Source: Acetobacteraceae bacterium (lineage in GTDB: Bacteria > Pseudomonadota > Alphaproteobacteria > Acetobacterales > Acetobacteraceae). Taken from it: a stretch of DNA of 49,597 nt. The first letter of the stretch is position 1. Each line of letters opens with the position of its first letter. This document shows positions 25,784-34,040 of the stretch, piece after piece. The translations under genes and the position numbers were made by a program. The stretch is from NCBI GenBank assembly GCA_003506895.1, contig DNXO01000020.1, forward strand, positions 21,249-70,845, written 5' to 3'. The notes under the pieces were generated by a model. That model saw only the letters and a list, made by a program, of their open reading frames with translations. It searched no databases and was not told the DNA's origin.

Positions 25784-26502
25784 GGTGCCCGCTCCACGCG
25801 ACCGCTCTTGAGAATGCCAAGCGCGAAATCGCCGAACATCTCACCAAGCTCAGCGGGCGTGTTCGATCCGCTTTCCCGGTACCACTGATATGACCAATTT
25901 ATCATGCCGACCACCGCGAAGGCCGCTACGCGCGCATCGGACACCCGAAACGAGCCGGCCTCGATGCCGCCGCGGATCACCGCGGTGAGCTTTTGGTCGA
26001 AGTTGGCCTTGTGCCGGTCGATCTCGAGCAGCTTTTCGGGCGGCACGCTCAGGCTCTCGCGGAAGAAGATCGCAACGATGTCGCGGTGGGTCACCACCAC
26101 GCCGAGATAGTTGCGCACGAATATCCGGATCGTCTCGTCGGCATTCAGCCGCGTTGCCAACGCACGGTCGAGCGCATCCTCCGACAGCGCGATAGCGTGA
26201 TCGTACAGGGCGACCAGCAACTCGATTTTGTTGCGGAAATGCCGGTAAAGGAATGGCTTGCCCATATCGACCGCATCCGCGATCGCGTCCATGGTGGTGC
26301 CGTGGTACCCAAGCGTGAAGAACAGCCGGCGTGCCTCATCCAGCACGCACTGTCTCTTCAGGGCTTCGACATCTTGCCGCATGCTGTTCCGCCCTCCGCG
26401 TTCCGGCCTCCGGCGTCCCGCATCGCCGCTCTCGTTCTGAGGGCGTGGTTTGCGAACGGCTACCTCATTGTCCATCGTCAGGGCTTCGTTAGCAGGGGGC
26501 AT
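25780..26502 (-). CDS. TetR/AcrR family transcriptional regulator
   Basis: A 240-residue TetR repressor. After a charged N-terminal tail (about 45 residues) comes the helix-turn-helix, seen as DEARRLFFTLGYHGTTMDAI followed by ADAVDMGKPFLYRHFRNKIE. An all-helical ligand-binding domain with a conserved VGMINWSYQWYRES dimer helix completes the protein. I chose the ATG at 26502 since GAGGAAA lies just upstream, giving a 25-base overlap with the upstream binding-protein gene; an ATG at 26475 would avoid the overlap but has no good ribosome-binding site. The gene is second in its operon, so it is expected to control its own transcription. A candidate operator lies at 27730-27745. Fatty-acyl or aryl-CoA is a likely inducer by context. 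Confidence 0.9.
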   Translation of the reverse strand: MPPANEALTMDNEVAVRKPRPQNESGDAGRRRPERGGRNSMRQDVEALKRQCVLDEARRLFFTLGYHGTTMDAIADAVDMGKPFLYRHFRNKIELLVALYDHAIALSEDALDRALATRLNADETIRIFVRNYLGVVVTHRDIVAIFFRESLSVPPEKLLEIDRHKANFDQKLTAVIRGGIEAGSFRVSDARVAAFAVVGMINWSYQWYRESGSNTPAELGEMFGDFALGILKSGRVERAP

Positions 26503-27701
26503 GCGCTTTCCTCAATTGGCAGCCAGGCCTCGCTCGCGGGGATCACGCGCACGAGCTTGTAATAGTCCCACGGCGCCGTCGATTCGGCAGGCGTCTTTAC
26601 CTCCCACAGGTAGTCGTCGCGCACCAAGCGCCCATCGGGGCGGAACCTGCCGTCCTGGCCGAAATACGCCATGGTGGTACCCCGCATGCGTGCCATCACC
26701 GGCTCGGCTGCGTCGGTGCCGGTGGCGGCGATCGACTTCAGGTAGTGCACCACGGTGGCATAGGTGGTGGCTTGCTGGCGCGTCGGCATCTTGCCGGTGC
26801 GTGCCTCAAACCGCTTCGCGAAGGCGCGCGTGGCGTCATTCTGGTTCCAGTAGAACCCTTCCGCGAACTGGAGCCCAGCGGCGTTCTTCAGGCCGAGCGC
26901 ATGTACATCGGAGATGAACATCCCGAAGCTGACCAGCTTGCGGCCCTTGGCGGTGAGGCCGAACTCAATCGACTGCTTGATCGAGTTGATGGTGTCGTTG
27001 CCGTAATTGCCCAATCCGATCACTTGGGCGCCGGACGCCTCGGCCTGTAGCAGATAGGCGGCGAAGTCGGCGGTGCCCTGCGGATGACGGACGCTACCGA
27101 CCACCTGGCCGCCGGCCTTTTCGATCGCGGCGCGGGCCTGAGCCTCGACTGCATGGCCGGCGGCATAGTCGGCTACCAGGAGGAACCAAGTCTTGCCGCC
27201 ATTCTGTACCACGGCCCGCGCTGTGCCGGACGTGTAAGCGTAGGTGTCGTCCGCGGTCTGGATGCCGTATGGCGAGCAGTACTTCCCACTGAGATCAGTC
27301 ACCGAGCCGCCGGAGATCAGAAAGATGCGGTGCTTCTCCCGTGCGACCCCCTGCACCGCGATGGCGACCGAGGAGGTCGGCACGTCGGCGATGGCGTCGA
27401 CGGCCTGCTCGTCGAACCACCGGCGAGCGATCGCTGCGCCGACATCGGGTTTGTTCTGGTGATCGGCTGAGACGATCTCGATCTTGCCGCCGGCCACCTT
27501 GCCGCCGAAATCCTCGGCGGCGAGTTGTGCGGCCACGACCGACCCTGGGCCGGCCAGGTCCTGGTATGGCCCGGACTGGTCGTTGAGAATTCCGATCCGC
27601 ACGACGCCGTCCGAAAGCTGCGCCTTTGCGGGCACGACGGTGAGCATGAGGGTGAGGGTGACAGACGCGGCAAATGCCGCGGCCTTCTGTCTGAGTGCCA
27701 T
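26478..27701 (-). CDS. ABC transporter substrate-binding protein, branched-chain amino acid/aromatic type (LivK-like)
   Basis: A 407-residue type 1 periplasmic binding protein with a Sec signal peptide (about residues 1-27, ending VVPAKA). The family start VVRIGILNDQSGPYQDLAGPG is present, followed by DHQNKPDVGAAIARRWFDEQ, VGSVRHPQGTADFAAYLLQA and a C-terminal region with FGQDGRFRPDGRLVRDDYLW. Related proteins bind branched-chain amino acids, benzoates or other carboxylates. It is the first gene of the TetR/ligase/MaoC unit; no permease or ATPase genes accompany it. By context it likely binds the acid that the operon's ligase activates, and must share transport components encoded elsewhere. 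Confidence 0.9.
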   Translation of the reverse strand: MALRQKAAAFAASVTLTLMLTVVPAKAQLSDGVVRIGILNDQSGPYQDLAGPGSVVAAQLAAEDFGGKVAGGKIEIVSADHQNKPDVGAAIARRWFDEQAVDAIADVPTSSVAIAVQGVAREKHRIFLISGGSVTDLSGKYCSPYGIQTADDTYAYTSGTARAVVQNGGKTWFLLVADYAAGHAVEAQARAAIEKAGGQVVGSVRHPQGTADFAAYLLQAEASGAQVIGLGNYGNDTINSIKQSIEFGLTAKGRKLVSFGMFISDVHALGLKNAAGLQFAEGFYWNQNDATRAFAKRFEARTGKMPTRQQATTYATVVHYLKSIAATGTDAAEPVMARMRGTTMAYFGQDGRFRPDGRLVRDDYLWEVKTPAESTAPWDYYKLVRVIPASEAWLPIEESACPLLTKP

Positions 27702-27729
27702 GACGAGATCTCCCTGTGGTGACGAACTT

Positions 27730-27745
27730 CGTACTCATTGGTACG
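27730..27745. promoter_or_regulatory. Candidate TetR operator palindrome
   Basis: CGTAC-TCATTG-GTACG: two perfect five-base arms around a six-base spacer, 28 bases upstream of the binding-protein start. It lies just downstream of a possible minus-strand -35 element (TTGACC, reading 27786 to 27781) and an AT-rich stretch (27757-27770) that could hold the -10. This position suits steric repression by the TetR encoded second in the operon. The operator role is inferred. Confidence 0.4.
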
Positions 27746-27789
27746 TATTTGATCTTTTGAGTATGTTATTGCTGGGTTGCGGTCAAGGG

Positions 27790-28096
27790 AGAGAGCATCA
27801 GGATTCAGGGGGGCTTCGCTGCGGCCGCAGGTGTGCGCCGCGCCTGATCCATCGCATTGCTGACGTTTGGCGAGGCGTTTGCCGACGACGGCATTCACCG
27901 TTGAAACCGCCAGGCTTGAGGAGGTCCGTTCACCAGCGCGGAACCGTTCGCCATCGTTGAACAGGCTACCGGCTTGTCGTGCCAGGGTAGCCACTTGATC
28001 CGCTGCCACATCATGGTGAGCGACGCCACGGGCGTATTGGCACAGTACCGTCAGGTGCATTGTGATATGGAACCAATCACCGACCTGAACGACCGC
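27790..28096 (-). pseudogene. ISKra4-like transposase remnant
   Basis: The minus strand reads GDWFHITMHLTVLCQYARGV (from about 28081), which matches the catalytic-domain segment D-W-F-H-x-T-M-R-L-T-V-L of ISKra4-type transposases. After a large internal deletion it continues with QAGSLFNDGERFRAGERTSS and VSTVNAVVGKRLAKRQQ, which match that family's C-terminal region (N-Y-G-E-R-F-R-x-G-E, S-T-V-N-x-V-x-x-K-R-x-x-K-R-Q-Q). The reading then drifts out of frame where GAHLLLQxRT would be expected. The N-terminal half, terminal inverted repeats and target duplications are not visible. Family recognition is from memory of conserved motifs, so the subgroup is uncertain; that it is a dead transposase piece is well supported. 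Confidence 0.75.
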
Positions 28097-28232
28097 ACCG
28101 CCGGTCTATTCCTTCCAATAAACACTATAATGGCCGAAAGTAAGTCTGGGCTTGGCGGGGTGCCCGCATTTATCGGGGCGTTCAGAAAGACAGCGGTAAA
28201 TGCCGACATTAAGCCGTCATGAATGATCTCCC

Positions 28233-29300
28233 TTATCGCGCCGCTCGCCCGTGCACCACGTCATGGACGAATGCCAGCTTGGTAACGACGCTCGGTGACA
28301 GCACGAACGGATACATATCCGGGTTACCCATCGCCCGGTTCAGGCTGTTCATCGCAAAGGTCAGCGGCAGCCATGCATCGATGATGTCCTTCATCGCCGT
28401 GGCAGGGTTGTAGGGATCGAGATCGATCACCGCGCTGAATGTCTCATCCCGGGTCAGCCGAGGTTGCACTGTAATCCCGAAGGCGCTCGCCATTTCCAGC
28501 GTGTCCACGATATGAAGGTAATGTGCCCAGGTTTCCGCCCAGTCCTCCCAAGGGTGCGTGCTGGCGTATTGACTGACGTAATGCTCCTGCCAGTCCGCCT
28601 GCGCGCCGTACTGATAATGCGCCTGCAATGCGGCATCGTAGTCCTGGCTGTCGTCGCCAAACACCGCCCGACATTCCTCCAGCCTGCTACCGTCGCGCAC
28701 CAGAACGTCCCAGAAATAATGTCCGACTTCGTGGCGGAAATGCCCCAGCATGGAGCGGTAAGGCTCCTTCATCTGCGTCCGCCGGCGTTCGCGTTCGGCG
28801 TCGTCCGCCTCGACCAGGGCGATGGTGATAAGTCCGTTGTCGTGCCCGGTCATCACCTTGGGGCCCATAGGATCGGGGCTGTCCGCCAGAAAGTCGAACG
28901 CCAAGCCGTGTTCGGAGTCGTCGATACGGTTCGCCAGCGGCAAATTGAGCCGCACCAGCGAATAGAACAGGTGGTGCTTGGCGGCCTCGATCTTCTGCCA
29001 CCGCGATAGGTTCTTCGCGTCCGTCAGGTCGGGGATGGTCCGGTTATGCTGGCAAGCGAGGCAGAGCGTGGTCGCGCCGTCCGCCGCCACCAACCAATTG
29101 CAGGCGTCGTGGTCGGCATTGCCGCACAGGCGAACCAGCGTCCCCCGGGCGGCGAGGGCCGAGAATACGTCCCCTTCGGGCTCCAAGGCGGTCACCGTCA
29201 TCGCTCGCGGCAGGTAGCCGAGAGCATGGCCGCAGGACTCACACCGGACGTTCTCAAAATAGACGATCTGGCCGCAACTCTGGCACTTGAACAGTTTCAC
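28233..29300 (-). CDS. Putative zinc-binding metallopeptidase (zinc-ribbon, DUF2248-type)
   Basis: A 355-residue cytoplasmic protein. The N-terminus is a zinc ribbon (C6-x2-C9 and C20-x2-C23), and a second cysteine group follows (C59, C67, C80, C83). The catalytic core has HEVGH at 190-194, a standard zincin HExxH motif, and a downstream EDWAETWAHYLHI whose Glu is the likely third ligand. DPMGPKVMTGHDNGLITIAL precedes it. The protein matches a proteobacterial family annotated as putative zinc-binding peptidases, with no characterised member known to me. It is transcribed alone; the next gene upstream, an NtaA-type monooxygenase, ends 130 bases away. Confidence 0.88.
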   Translation of the reverse strand: MKLFKCQSCGQIVYFENVRCESCGHALGYLPRAMTVTALEPEGDVFSALAARGTLVRLCGNADHDACNWLVAADGATTLCLACQHNRTIPDLTDAKNLSRWQKIEAAKHHLFYSLVRLNLPLANRIDDSEHGLAFDFLADSPDPMGPKVMTGHDNGLITIALVEADDAERERRRTQMKEPYRSMLGHFRHEVGHYFWDVLVRDGSRLEECRAVFGDDSQDYDAALQAHYQYGAQADWQEHYVSQYASTHPWEDWAETWAHYLHIVDTLEMASAFGITVQPRLTRDETFSAVIDLDPYNPATAMKDIIDAWLPLTFAMNSLNRAMGNPDMYPFVLSPSVVTKLAFVHDVVHGRAAR

Positions 29301-29430
29301 GCCGGCATTCCTTCTCGGTTACGCGAGCGAGTCCGCGTGGTCGGATGGGAAAGCGCGTGATCGCGTGTTGCGTTCCGTGATTCGCGGGGCCGTTTCGTTT
29401 TATCCCATCACGTCGATGGCGGGAGGGCCT

Positions 29431-30786
29431 CTATTCCGCCGCCGCTGGCAACTGCCAGGCCCCACGTTTGGGGATCGGCAGACCCAGGTTCTCCCGCAGC
29501 GTCGCGCCGGTATAGTCCTTCCGATAGACGCCCCGCCGCTGCAACTCCGGCACCACGAACCGGACGAAATCCTCGAAGCTGCCCGGCATATGCGTGCCGG
29601 CAATCACGAAGCCGTCGCAGGCCCGTTCGGTGAACCAATGCTCCAACCGGTCGGCGATATCCTTGCCACTGCCGACGATCGCCTCGCCCGGCCGTCCCCG
29701 GCGTGTGACGTTCAGGAAGTCCCGCACCGTCGGGTTGTGCCCGATCGCGCGCATCACCCGGTCGCGCATCGCCTGCATCCCGGACATGCCTTCCAGTTCC
29801 TCGGTGCTGAAAGCCTCGTCCATCGCCTTGGTCTTGAAGTCGAAATTCAATGCCTCCGACAACAGCGACAACCCGTCCACCTCTTTGTAGTGGGAGTTTA
29901 TCAGCGCCATCTTGTCCTCGGCCTCGGCGCGCGTTGCCGCCACAACCGGATAGGCAATCGTATTGACGGTCGTCAGGTCGGGGTCGCGTCCCAGGCGGGC
30001 GACCTCATTCTTGAAGTCCGCATACTGCCGCTTGCCATCCGCCAGGTCGTGATACGCAACGAAAACGGTTTCCGCCCAGCGGGCCGAGAACACCTTGCCG
30101 CGGTTGCTGGCACCGGCCTGGATCACCACCGGATGCCCCTGCGGGCTGCGCGGCACGGTGAACGTGCCAGAAGAATTCAGGAACTTCCCCTTATATTCCA
30201 GCCGATGAACCTTTGAAGGATCGGCGAACAAACCGGACTTTTTGTCCACCACCAACGCGCCGTCTTCCCAGCCATCCCAGCAACTCAGGACGATTTCCAT
30301 GAACTCGTCGGCGCGGTCATAACGCAGGTCATGGTCCATATGGACCTCGCGGCCCATGTTGTGCGCTTCGGCATCATTGACCGACGTCACCACATTCCAC
30401 GCCGCTCGGCCGCCGATCATATGATCCACGGTCTGAAACCGCCGCGCCACGTCGAACGGTTCGTAATACGTTGTCGAGGCGGTTGAGCCGACGCCCAGAT
30501 ATTTGGTGCCGAAGCCCATCGCCATCATCGTCGCGACCGGATCGATCTTTACCACCCGCACACCGTTCGCCACGACTTCGGCCGGGTTGCCGCCGTAGAT
30601 GTCGGGCATTGCCAGGCGGTCATCGAAAAACGCGAGTTGGAACTTGCCTTCCTCCAGGATCTGCCCGATCCGCTGGTAATAGGCGGCCGAGGTGAAGTCG
30701 GACCGAGCATCCGGATGGCGCCAGGCGCTTGCGAGCGTTGTGCAGTTCTGTGCCTGCAAAAAACCCACCATGACCATCTGACGCAT
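29431..30786 (-). CDS. LLM class flavin-dependent monooxygenase, NtaA/SnaA/DszA type
   Basis: A 451-residue reduced-flavin-dependent monooxygenase of the nitrilotriacetate/pristinamycin/dibenzothiophene-sulfone group. Features include the early HPDARSDFTSAAYY, FQLAFFDDRLAMPD, VDHMIGGRAAWNVVTSVNDAEAHNMG (flavin site, seen in two pieces), HPVVIQAGASNRGKVFSARW, and the C-terminal GTHMPGSFEDFVRFVVPELQ with RRGVYRKDYTGATLRENLG. I chose the ATG at 30786, preceded by GGCGGAG; the longer frame upstream runs through the TPR gene out of frame. These enzymes take FMNH2 from a partner reductase, which is not in the window. It follows the TPR-glycosyltransferase gene by 17 bases, an unexpected pairing. 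Confidence 0.92.
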   Translation of the reverse strand: MRQMVMVGFLQAQNCTTLASAWRHPDARSDFTSAAYYQRIGQILEEGKFQLAFFDDRLAMPDIYGGNPAEVVANGVRVVKIDPVATMMAMGFGTKYLGVGSTASTTYYEPFDVARRFQTVDHMIGGRAAWNVVTSVNDAEAHNMGREVHMDHDLRYDRADEFMEIVLSCWDGWEDGALVVDKKSGLFADPSKVHRLEYKGKFLNSSGTFTVPRSPQGHPVVIQAGASNRGKVFSARWAETVFVAYHDLADGKRQYADFKNEVARLGRDPDLTTVNTIAYPVVAATRAEAEDKMALINSHYKEVDGLSLLSEALNFDFKTKAMDEAFSTEELEGMSGMQAMRDRVMRAIGHNPTVRDFLNVTRRGRPGEAIVGSGKDIADRLEHWFTERACDGFVIAGTHMPGSFEDFVRFVVPELQRRGVYRKDYTGATLRENLGLPIPKRGAWQLPAAAE

Positions 30787-30803
30787 CGTTTCGCTCCGCC
30801 TTC

Positions 30804-32288
30804 TTATAGGCGTGCCAGATCGTCCCTGACGCGCCGAATGACCGTTTCCCAATCGCCGGGCCGCTGTTGGCGATACAGCCGCATGGATGGATACCAAGCG
30901 GTGTCGTCGCTCCCCAGCTTCCAGCGATAGTCTGGACAGAACGGCAGCAATGTCCAGATCGGCAATCCCATCGCGCCGGCCAAATGAGCCGCCGACGTAT
31001 CGACCGAGATCAACAGGTCCAAGCCCGACAGCAGCGCGGCGGTATCGGCATAGTCGGTCAACGCGGCCGCCGGGCATCGCAGATCGTCGAACGCATCGAA
31101 TGCCGGCCGGTCGCTTGCGCGGATTTCCGTCTGTACCAGCACGAACGAGACCCCCGGAACCGCCAGCACCGGCGCAAAATCCGCGAGTGGGATTGACCGC
31201 GCTTGGTCAAGTGGATGGCGCGGGTCGCCGCTGCAAACCAACCCGACCCGGCGAGCGAATCGCGACCGGTCAAGCCAATTTGCCCACCGCCCAACACGGG
31301 GAGGCGACGGCGTGACATAGGGCGGGGCGATCCCGGCTTCTGTACCTAGCAGCAGCGGCAGGCTAAGCAGCGGGCAGGCGATGTCACAATCCGCCGCCGG
31401 TTCGCCCAACCCGATCTGTCGCCCGACCCCGGGCAGGTCATCGAAGATCCCCGCCAACGTCCAAGGCACTTCCAGCACCACCCCGGCAGCGACGCGAGCG
31501 AGGGCAGGGACGAAACGAGCATACTGGATCAGGTCGCCGTAACCCTGTTCGGCGGTGACCAGAACGCGCCGGCCAGCCAACGAAAGTCCGGACTGCCACT
31601 GTGGAAGATGGGGATGGCGAAGATAGTTATGCCGCAGGGCCGGCACGGAGCGGCGGCGCTCGAACTCAGCCCAACCCTCATGGTCGCGGCCGTTTCGTAA
31701 CAAACACAGACCATAGGCGAACCCGGCTGTGTCGTCCCAAGGCGCGAGGGCCAGCGCCGATTGATACGCCGCCACCGCTTCCTCGGTGCGCAGTTGTCCC
31801 GCCAGTGCATTGCCCAAATTGGCGAAGCCGCCAGAAGATTGCGGCTGCATCGCGATCGCCTCGCGGTAAAGGGTTTCCGCCTCGATCAGTCTGCCGGCGC
31901 CGTACGCGGCGTTGCCCTCGGCCAGAAGCGCGCTGACCATTGCCGGCACGACGTCAGGACCGGCAGGGTCGGCGGCATACGCAAGACGCAGCCAACCCAG
32001 CGCTTCACCGCTGCCGCGCGACAGCAGCAAGCCTCCGAGGTTGAACAGCGGGTGGAACAGCGATGGCTCCAATTCGATCGCCTCGCGCAGACGCTGTTCG
32101 GCCTCATGCGCCTGACCGGACAGGATCAGTGCCGAAGCCAGATCGTTCAGGACCGTTGCGTTGTATCCAGATTCGGCCGCCGCGGACAGCATCGCCACGG
32201 CCTGGGCCGGCCGCCCTTCGGCGAGCAATGCGTAGCCCATCGCATACAGCGCGGCGGCGTCGAGTGGATTGTCGGCCTGATCCGCCAT
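30804..32288 (-). CDS. TPR-repeat protein with glycosyltransferase family 9-like C-terminus
   Basis: A 494-residue fusion. The N-terminal about 210 residues are tetratricopeptide repeats with the regular A-L/Y/G/A pattern, for example AMGYALLAEGRPAQAVAML and FANLGNALAGQLRTEEAVAA. A linker reading WAEFERRRSVP leads to a C-terminal half with heptosyltransferase-like features: VLVTAEQGYGDLIQYARFVP, RVGLVCSGDPRHPLDQARSI and the sugar-nucleotide-site ISVDTSAAHLAGAMGLPIWT. Proteins with this layout are widespread in alphaproteobacteria and are thought to glycosylate proteins or surface glycans; the target is unknown. It lies upstream of the NtaA-type monooxygenase gene and divergent from the Rieske oxygenase gene. 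Confidence 0.87.
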   Translation of the reverse strand: MADQADNPLDAAALYAMGYALLAEGRPAQAVAMLSAAAESGYNATVLNDLASALILSGQAHEAEQRLREAIELEPSLFHPLFNLGGLLLSRGSGEALGWLRLAYAADPAGPDVVPAMVSALLAEGNAAYGAGRLIEAETLYREAIAMQPQSSGGFANLGNALAGQLRTEEAVAAYQSALALAPWDDTAGFAYGLCLLRNGRDHEGWAEFERRRSVPALRHNYLRHPHLPQWQSGLSLAGRRVLVTAEQGYGDLIQYARFVPALARVAAGVVLEVPWTLAGIFDDLPGVGRQIGLGEPAADCDIACPLLSLPLLLGTEAGIAPPYVTPSPPRVGRWANWLDRSRFARRVGLVCSGDPRHPLDQARSIPLADFAPVLAVPGVSFVLVQTEIRASDRPAFDAFDDLRCPAAALTDYADTAALLSGLDLLISVDTSAAHLAGAMGLPIWTLLPFCPDYRWKLGSDDTAWYPSMRLYRQQRPGDWETVIRRVRDDLARL

Positions 32289-32372
32289 GGAGCGGCTCCT
32301 TGTCCGTCGTTCCGCGGTTCATAGCCCAGGCCGATCACCGCTGCACAGGTCGCCTTGTTGTCCAAATTATTG

Positions 32373-32385
32373 TATGTGTTACATA
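32373..32385. promoter_or_regulatory. Candidate MarR operator palindrome
   Basis: TATGT-GTT-ACATA: perfect five-base arms around a three-base centre, in AT-rich sequence 30-42 bases before the Rieske oxygenase start. It lies in the divergent gap between that gene and the TPR gene. The MarR gene is the next gene of the same operon, and MarR proteins usually bind short palindromes at their own promoter. The role is inferred. Confidence 0.4.
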
Positions 32386-32414
32386 TGAAATTCCAAGAAA
32401 CAGTGGAGGCCGCG

Positions 32415-33449
32415 ATGACAGCGAACTGGCCCATCAACCAATGGTATGTTGCCGGCTGGGACTTCGAGATCGACCGCATGCCCTTGGCCCGAACGATCTG
32501 CGGTCAGCCGATCATGCTCTATCGCCGCTTCAATCGATCCATCGTCGCCATGCGCGACGCCTGTCCGCATCGGCTGCTGCCGCTGTCGATGGGCATCAAG
32601 GAAGGCGACAACATCCGCTGCCGCTACCACGGTCTGTTGATCGACAGCCACGGCCAGGGAATCGAGATGCCACTGAAATCCGACAAGGTCGTCCGCACTG
32701 CCTGCGTGCAAACCTATGCGGTGGTCGAGCGTCACCGCTTCGCCTGGATCTGGATCGGCGAGGCGGAAAGGGCCGATCCTTCACTGATCCCCGATCTCTG
32801 GCCATGCTCCGAACCGGGCTGGACGTTCGACGGCGGGTATTATCCTATCGCCTGCGACTATCGCCTGATGATCGACAACCTGATGGACCTTACGCACGAG
32901 ACCCATGTCCATGCGGGGTCTATCGGCCAGCCCGAACTGCTTGAAACGCCGATGGAAACAATGTCCGAGGGCAATCAGGTCTTCGTTAAACGCTGGATGC
33001 CGGGGATTGATGCGCCGCCTTTCTGGCGCAATGCCCTGAAGCAGGACGGGCCGGTGGACCGCTGGCAAATTTGCCAGTTCGTCGCCCCATCATCGGTCAT
33101 CATCGATGTCGGCGTCGCGCCCGTCGGGGCTGGCGCCACGATCGCGCGGCACGACCAGGGTGTGCGCGGCTTCGTGATCGACTCGATGACGCCGGAGACA
33201 CCCACCACCAGCCACTATTTCTGGGGCATGGCCCGAGACTTTGACACCCGGGATGCCGGCTTCACAGCCAGGTTCAAGGCGCAGCAAGGCGGCGTTTTCC
33301 AGGAAGATCTGGTGATCCTGGAGGCACAGCAGCGTTCGATCGAGCGGAACCCAGACCTTCGGTTGCGGTCCTATAACATCGACAGCGGCGGCGTTCGCGC
33401 CAGGATGGTGATCGACCGGTTGATGAAGGAAACCGTTTCCATTGCCTGA
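32415..33449 (+). CDS. Rieske 2Fe-2S aromatic ring-hydroxylating/O-demethylating oxygenase (VanA-like)
   Basis: A 344-residue oxygenase component of the vanillate O-demethylase type. The N-terminal Rieske domain has C50-x-H52 (ACPHRL) and C69-x2-H72 (CRYHG), which hold the 2Fe-2S cluster. The C-terminal domain has the mononuclear iron site DNLMDLTHETHVH, with Asp158, His161 and His166 as likely ligands. The start INQWYVAGWDFEI is typical. I chose the ATG at 32415 since GGAGG lies 5-6 bases upstream. A VanB-like reductase is not adjacent. The next gene is a MarR regulator whose start overlaps this stop, so the enzyme is probably induced by its own aromatic substrate. Confidence 0.92.
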   Translation: MTANWPINQWYVAGWDFEIDRMPLARTICGQPIMLYRRFNRSIVAMRDACPHRLLPLSMGIKEGDNIRCRYHGLLIDSHGQGIEMPLKSDKVVRTACVQTYAVVERHRFAWIWIGEAERADPSLIPDLWPCSEPGWTFDGGYYPIACDYRLMIDNLMDLTHETHVHAGSIGQPELLETPMETMSEGNQVFVKRWMPGIDAPPFWRNALKQDGPVDRWQICQFVAPSSVIIDVGVAPVGAGATIARHDQGVRGFVIDSMTPETPTTSHYFWGMARDFDTRDAGFTARFKAQQGGVFQEDLVILEAQQRSIERNPDLRLRSYNIDSGGVRARMVIDRLMKETVSIA

Positions 33450-33870
33450 CACAGTCCCGCCCGATCTGGACGATATTCTGGGTTTCCACATTCGTCTGGC
33501 GCATGGCGCGGTCTACCGCCATTTCAACGAGACGTTCGGCACGATCGGTCTGACCCAGAAACAGACATCGGTGTTATGGCTCGTCAGCGAAAACCCCGCT
33601 ATCTCCCAGTCCGATATCGCTCGGCTGATTCAGATTGATCGGGCAACGATGATGGCGATCACCAATAGTCTGACCAAGCGGGGGCTGTTGGAACGGGGTG
33701 CGTCATCCACCGACCGGCGTCGCCAGACTCTGACCCTGACACCCTCTGGCGCGGCCGCACTCGCTGCGGCGCGGGAGGCGGTATTGGCACACGAAGCGTG
33801 GCTGAAAGCGCGATTCACGGCGCAGGAGGCAACGCAACTGGCGGGCCTGCTTCGGCGAATACATGGCTGA
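33442..33870 (+). CDS. MarR family transcriptional regulator
   Basis: A 142-residue winged-helix regulator. The core helix-turn-helix reads NPAISQSDIARLIQIDRATM followed by MAITNSLTKRGLLERGAS, and the wing is STDRRRQTLTLTPSGAAAL, all typical of MarR. N- and C-terminal helices form the dimer. The only plausible start is a TTG at 33442, which overlaps the end of the Rieske oxygenase gene; AAGGAAA lies about 9 bases upstream. The overlap and rare start codon suggest low, coupled expression. By context it senses an aromatic compound (for example a vanillate-like acid) and controls the oxygenase operon, possibly through the palindrome at 32373-32385. Confidence 0.92.
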   Translation: MPDTVPPDLDDILGFHIRLAHGAVYRHFNETFGTIGLTQKQTSVLWLVSENPAISQSDIARLIQIDRATMMAITNSLTKRGLLERGASSTDRRRQTLTLTPSGAAALAAAREAVLAHEAWLKARFTAQEATQLAGLLRRIHG

Positions 33871-33909
33871 ATTCACCTCTCACCGCGACTATACCTTACA
33901 AAAAAATCA

Positions 33910-33940
33910 GGTGGTGGGCTGAACAGGACAGCCCATCACC
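33910..33940 (-). terminator. Intrinsic terminator for the minus-strand binding-protein gene
   Basis: Arms 33910-33921 and 33929-33940 pair at 11 of 12 positions around a seven-base loop. On the minus strand the hairpin is followed, after TGA, by seven T (complement of the A-run 33900-33906). It lies about 100 bases past the stop of the LivK-like gene. It may also end transcription from the MarR side. Confidence 0.75.
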
Positions 33941-34040
33941 GAAAAGAACACACGGGCGAGACGGCCCGAATGTGTCATCGCGAAAAGCGATAGCGATGCG
34001 GCGATCCACGGCCGCACAGCGTGTGGATCGGATCGCCGCC

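Larger units (their letters stand above)
27702..28232. other. Intergenic region with transposase remnant and operon promoter
   Basis: This 530-base gap holds, from left to right, the promoter and candidate operator of the binding-protein/TetR operon, the ISKra4-like transposase remnant, and about 130 bases (28097-28232) in which I see nothing. The gene start on the right faces away (the zinc peptidase ends at 28233). Confidence 0.6.
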
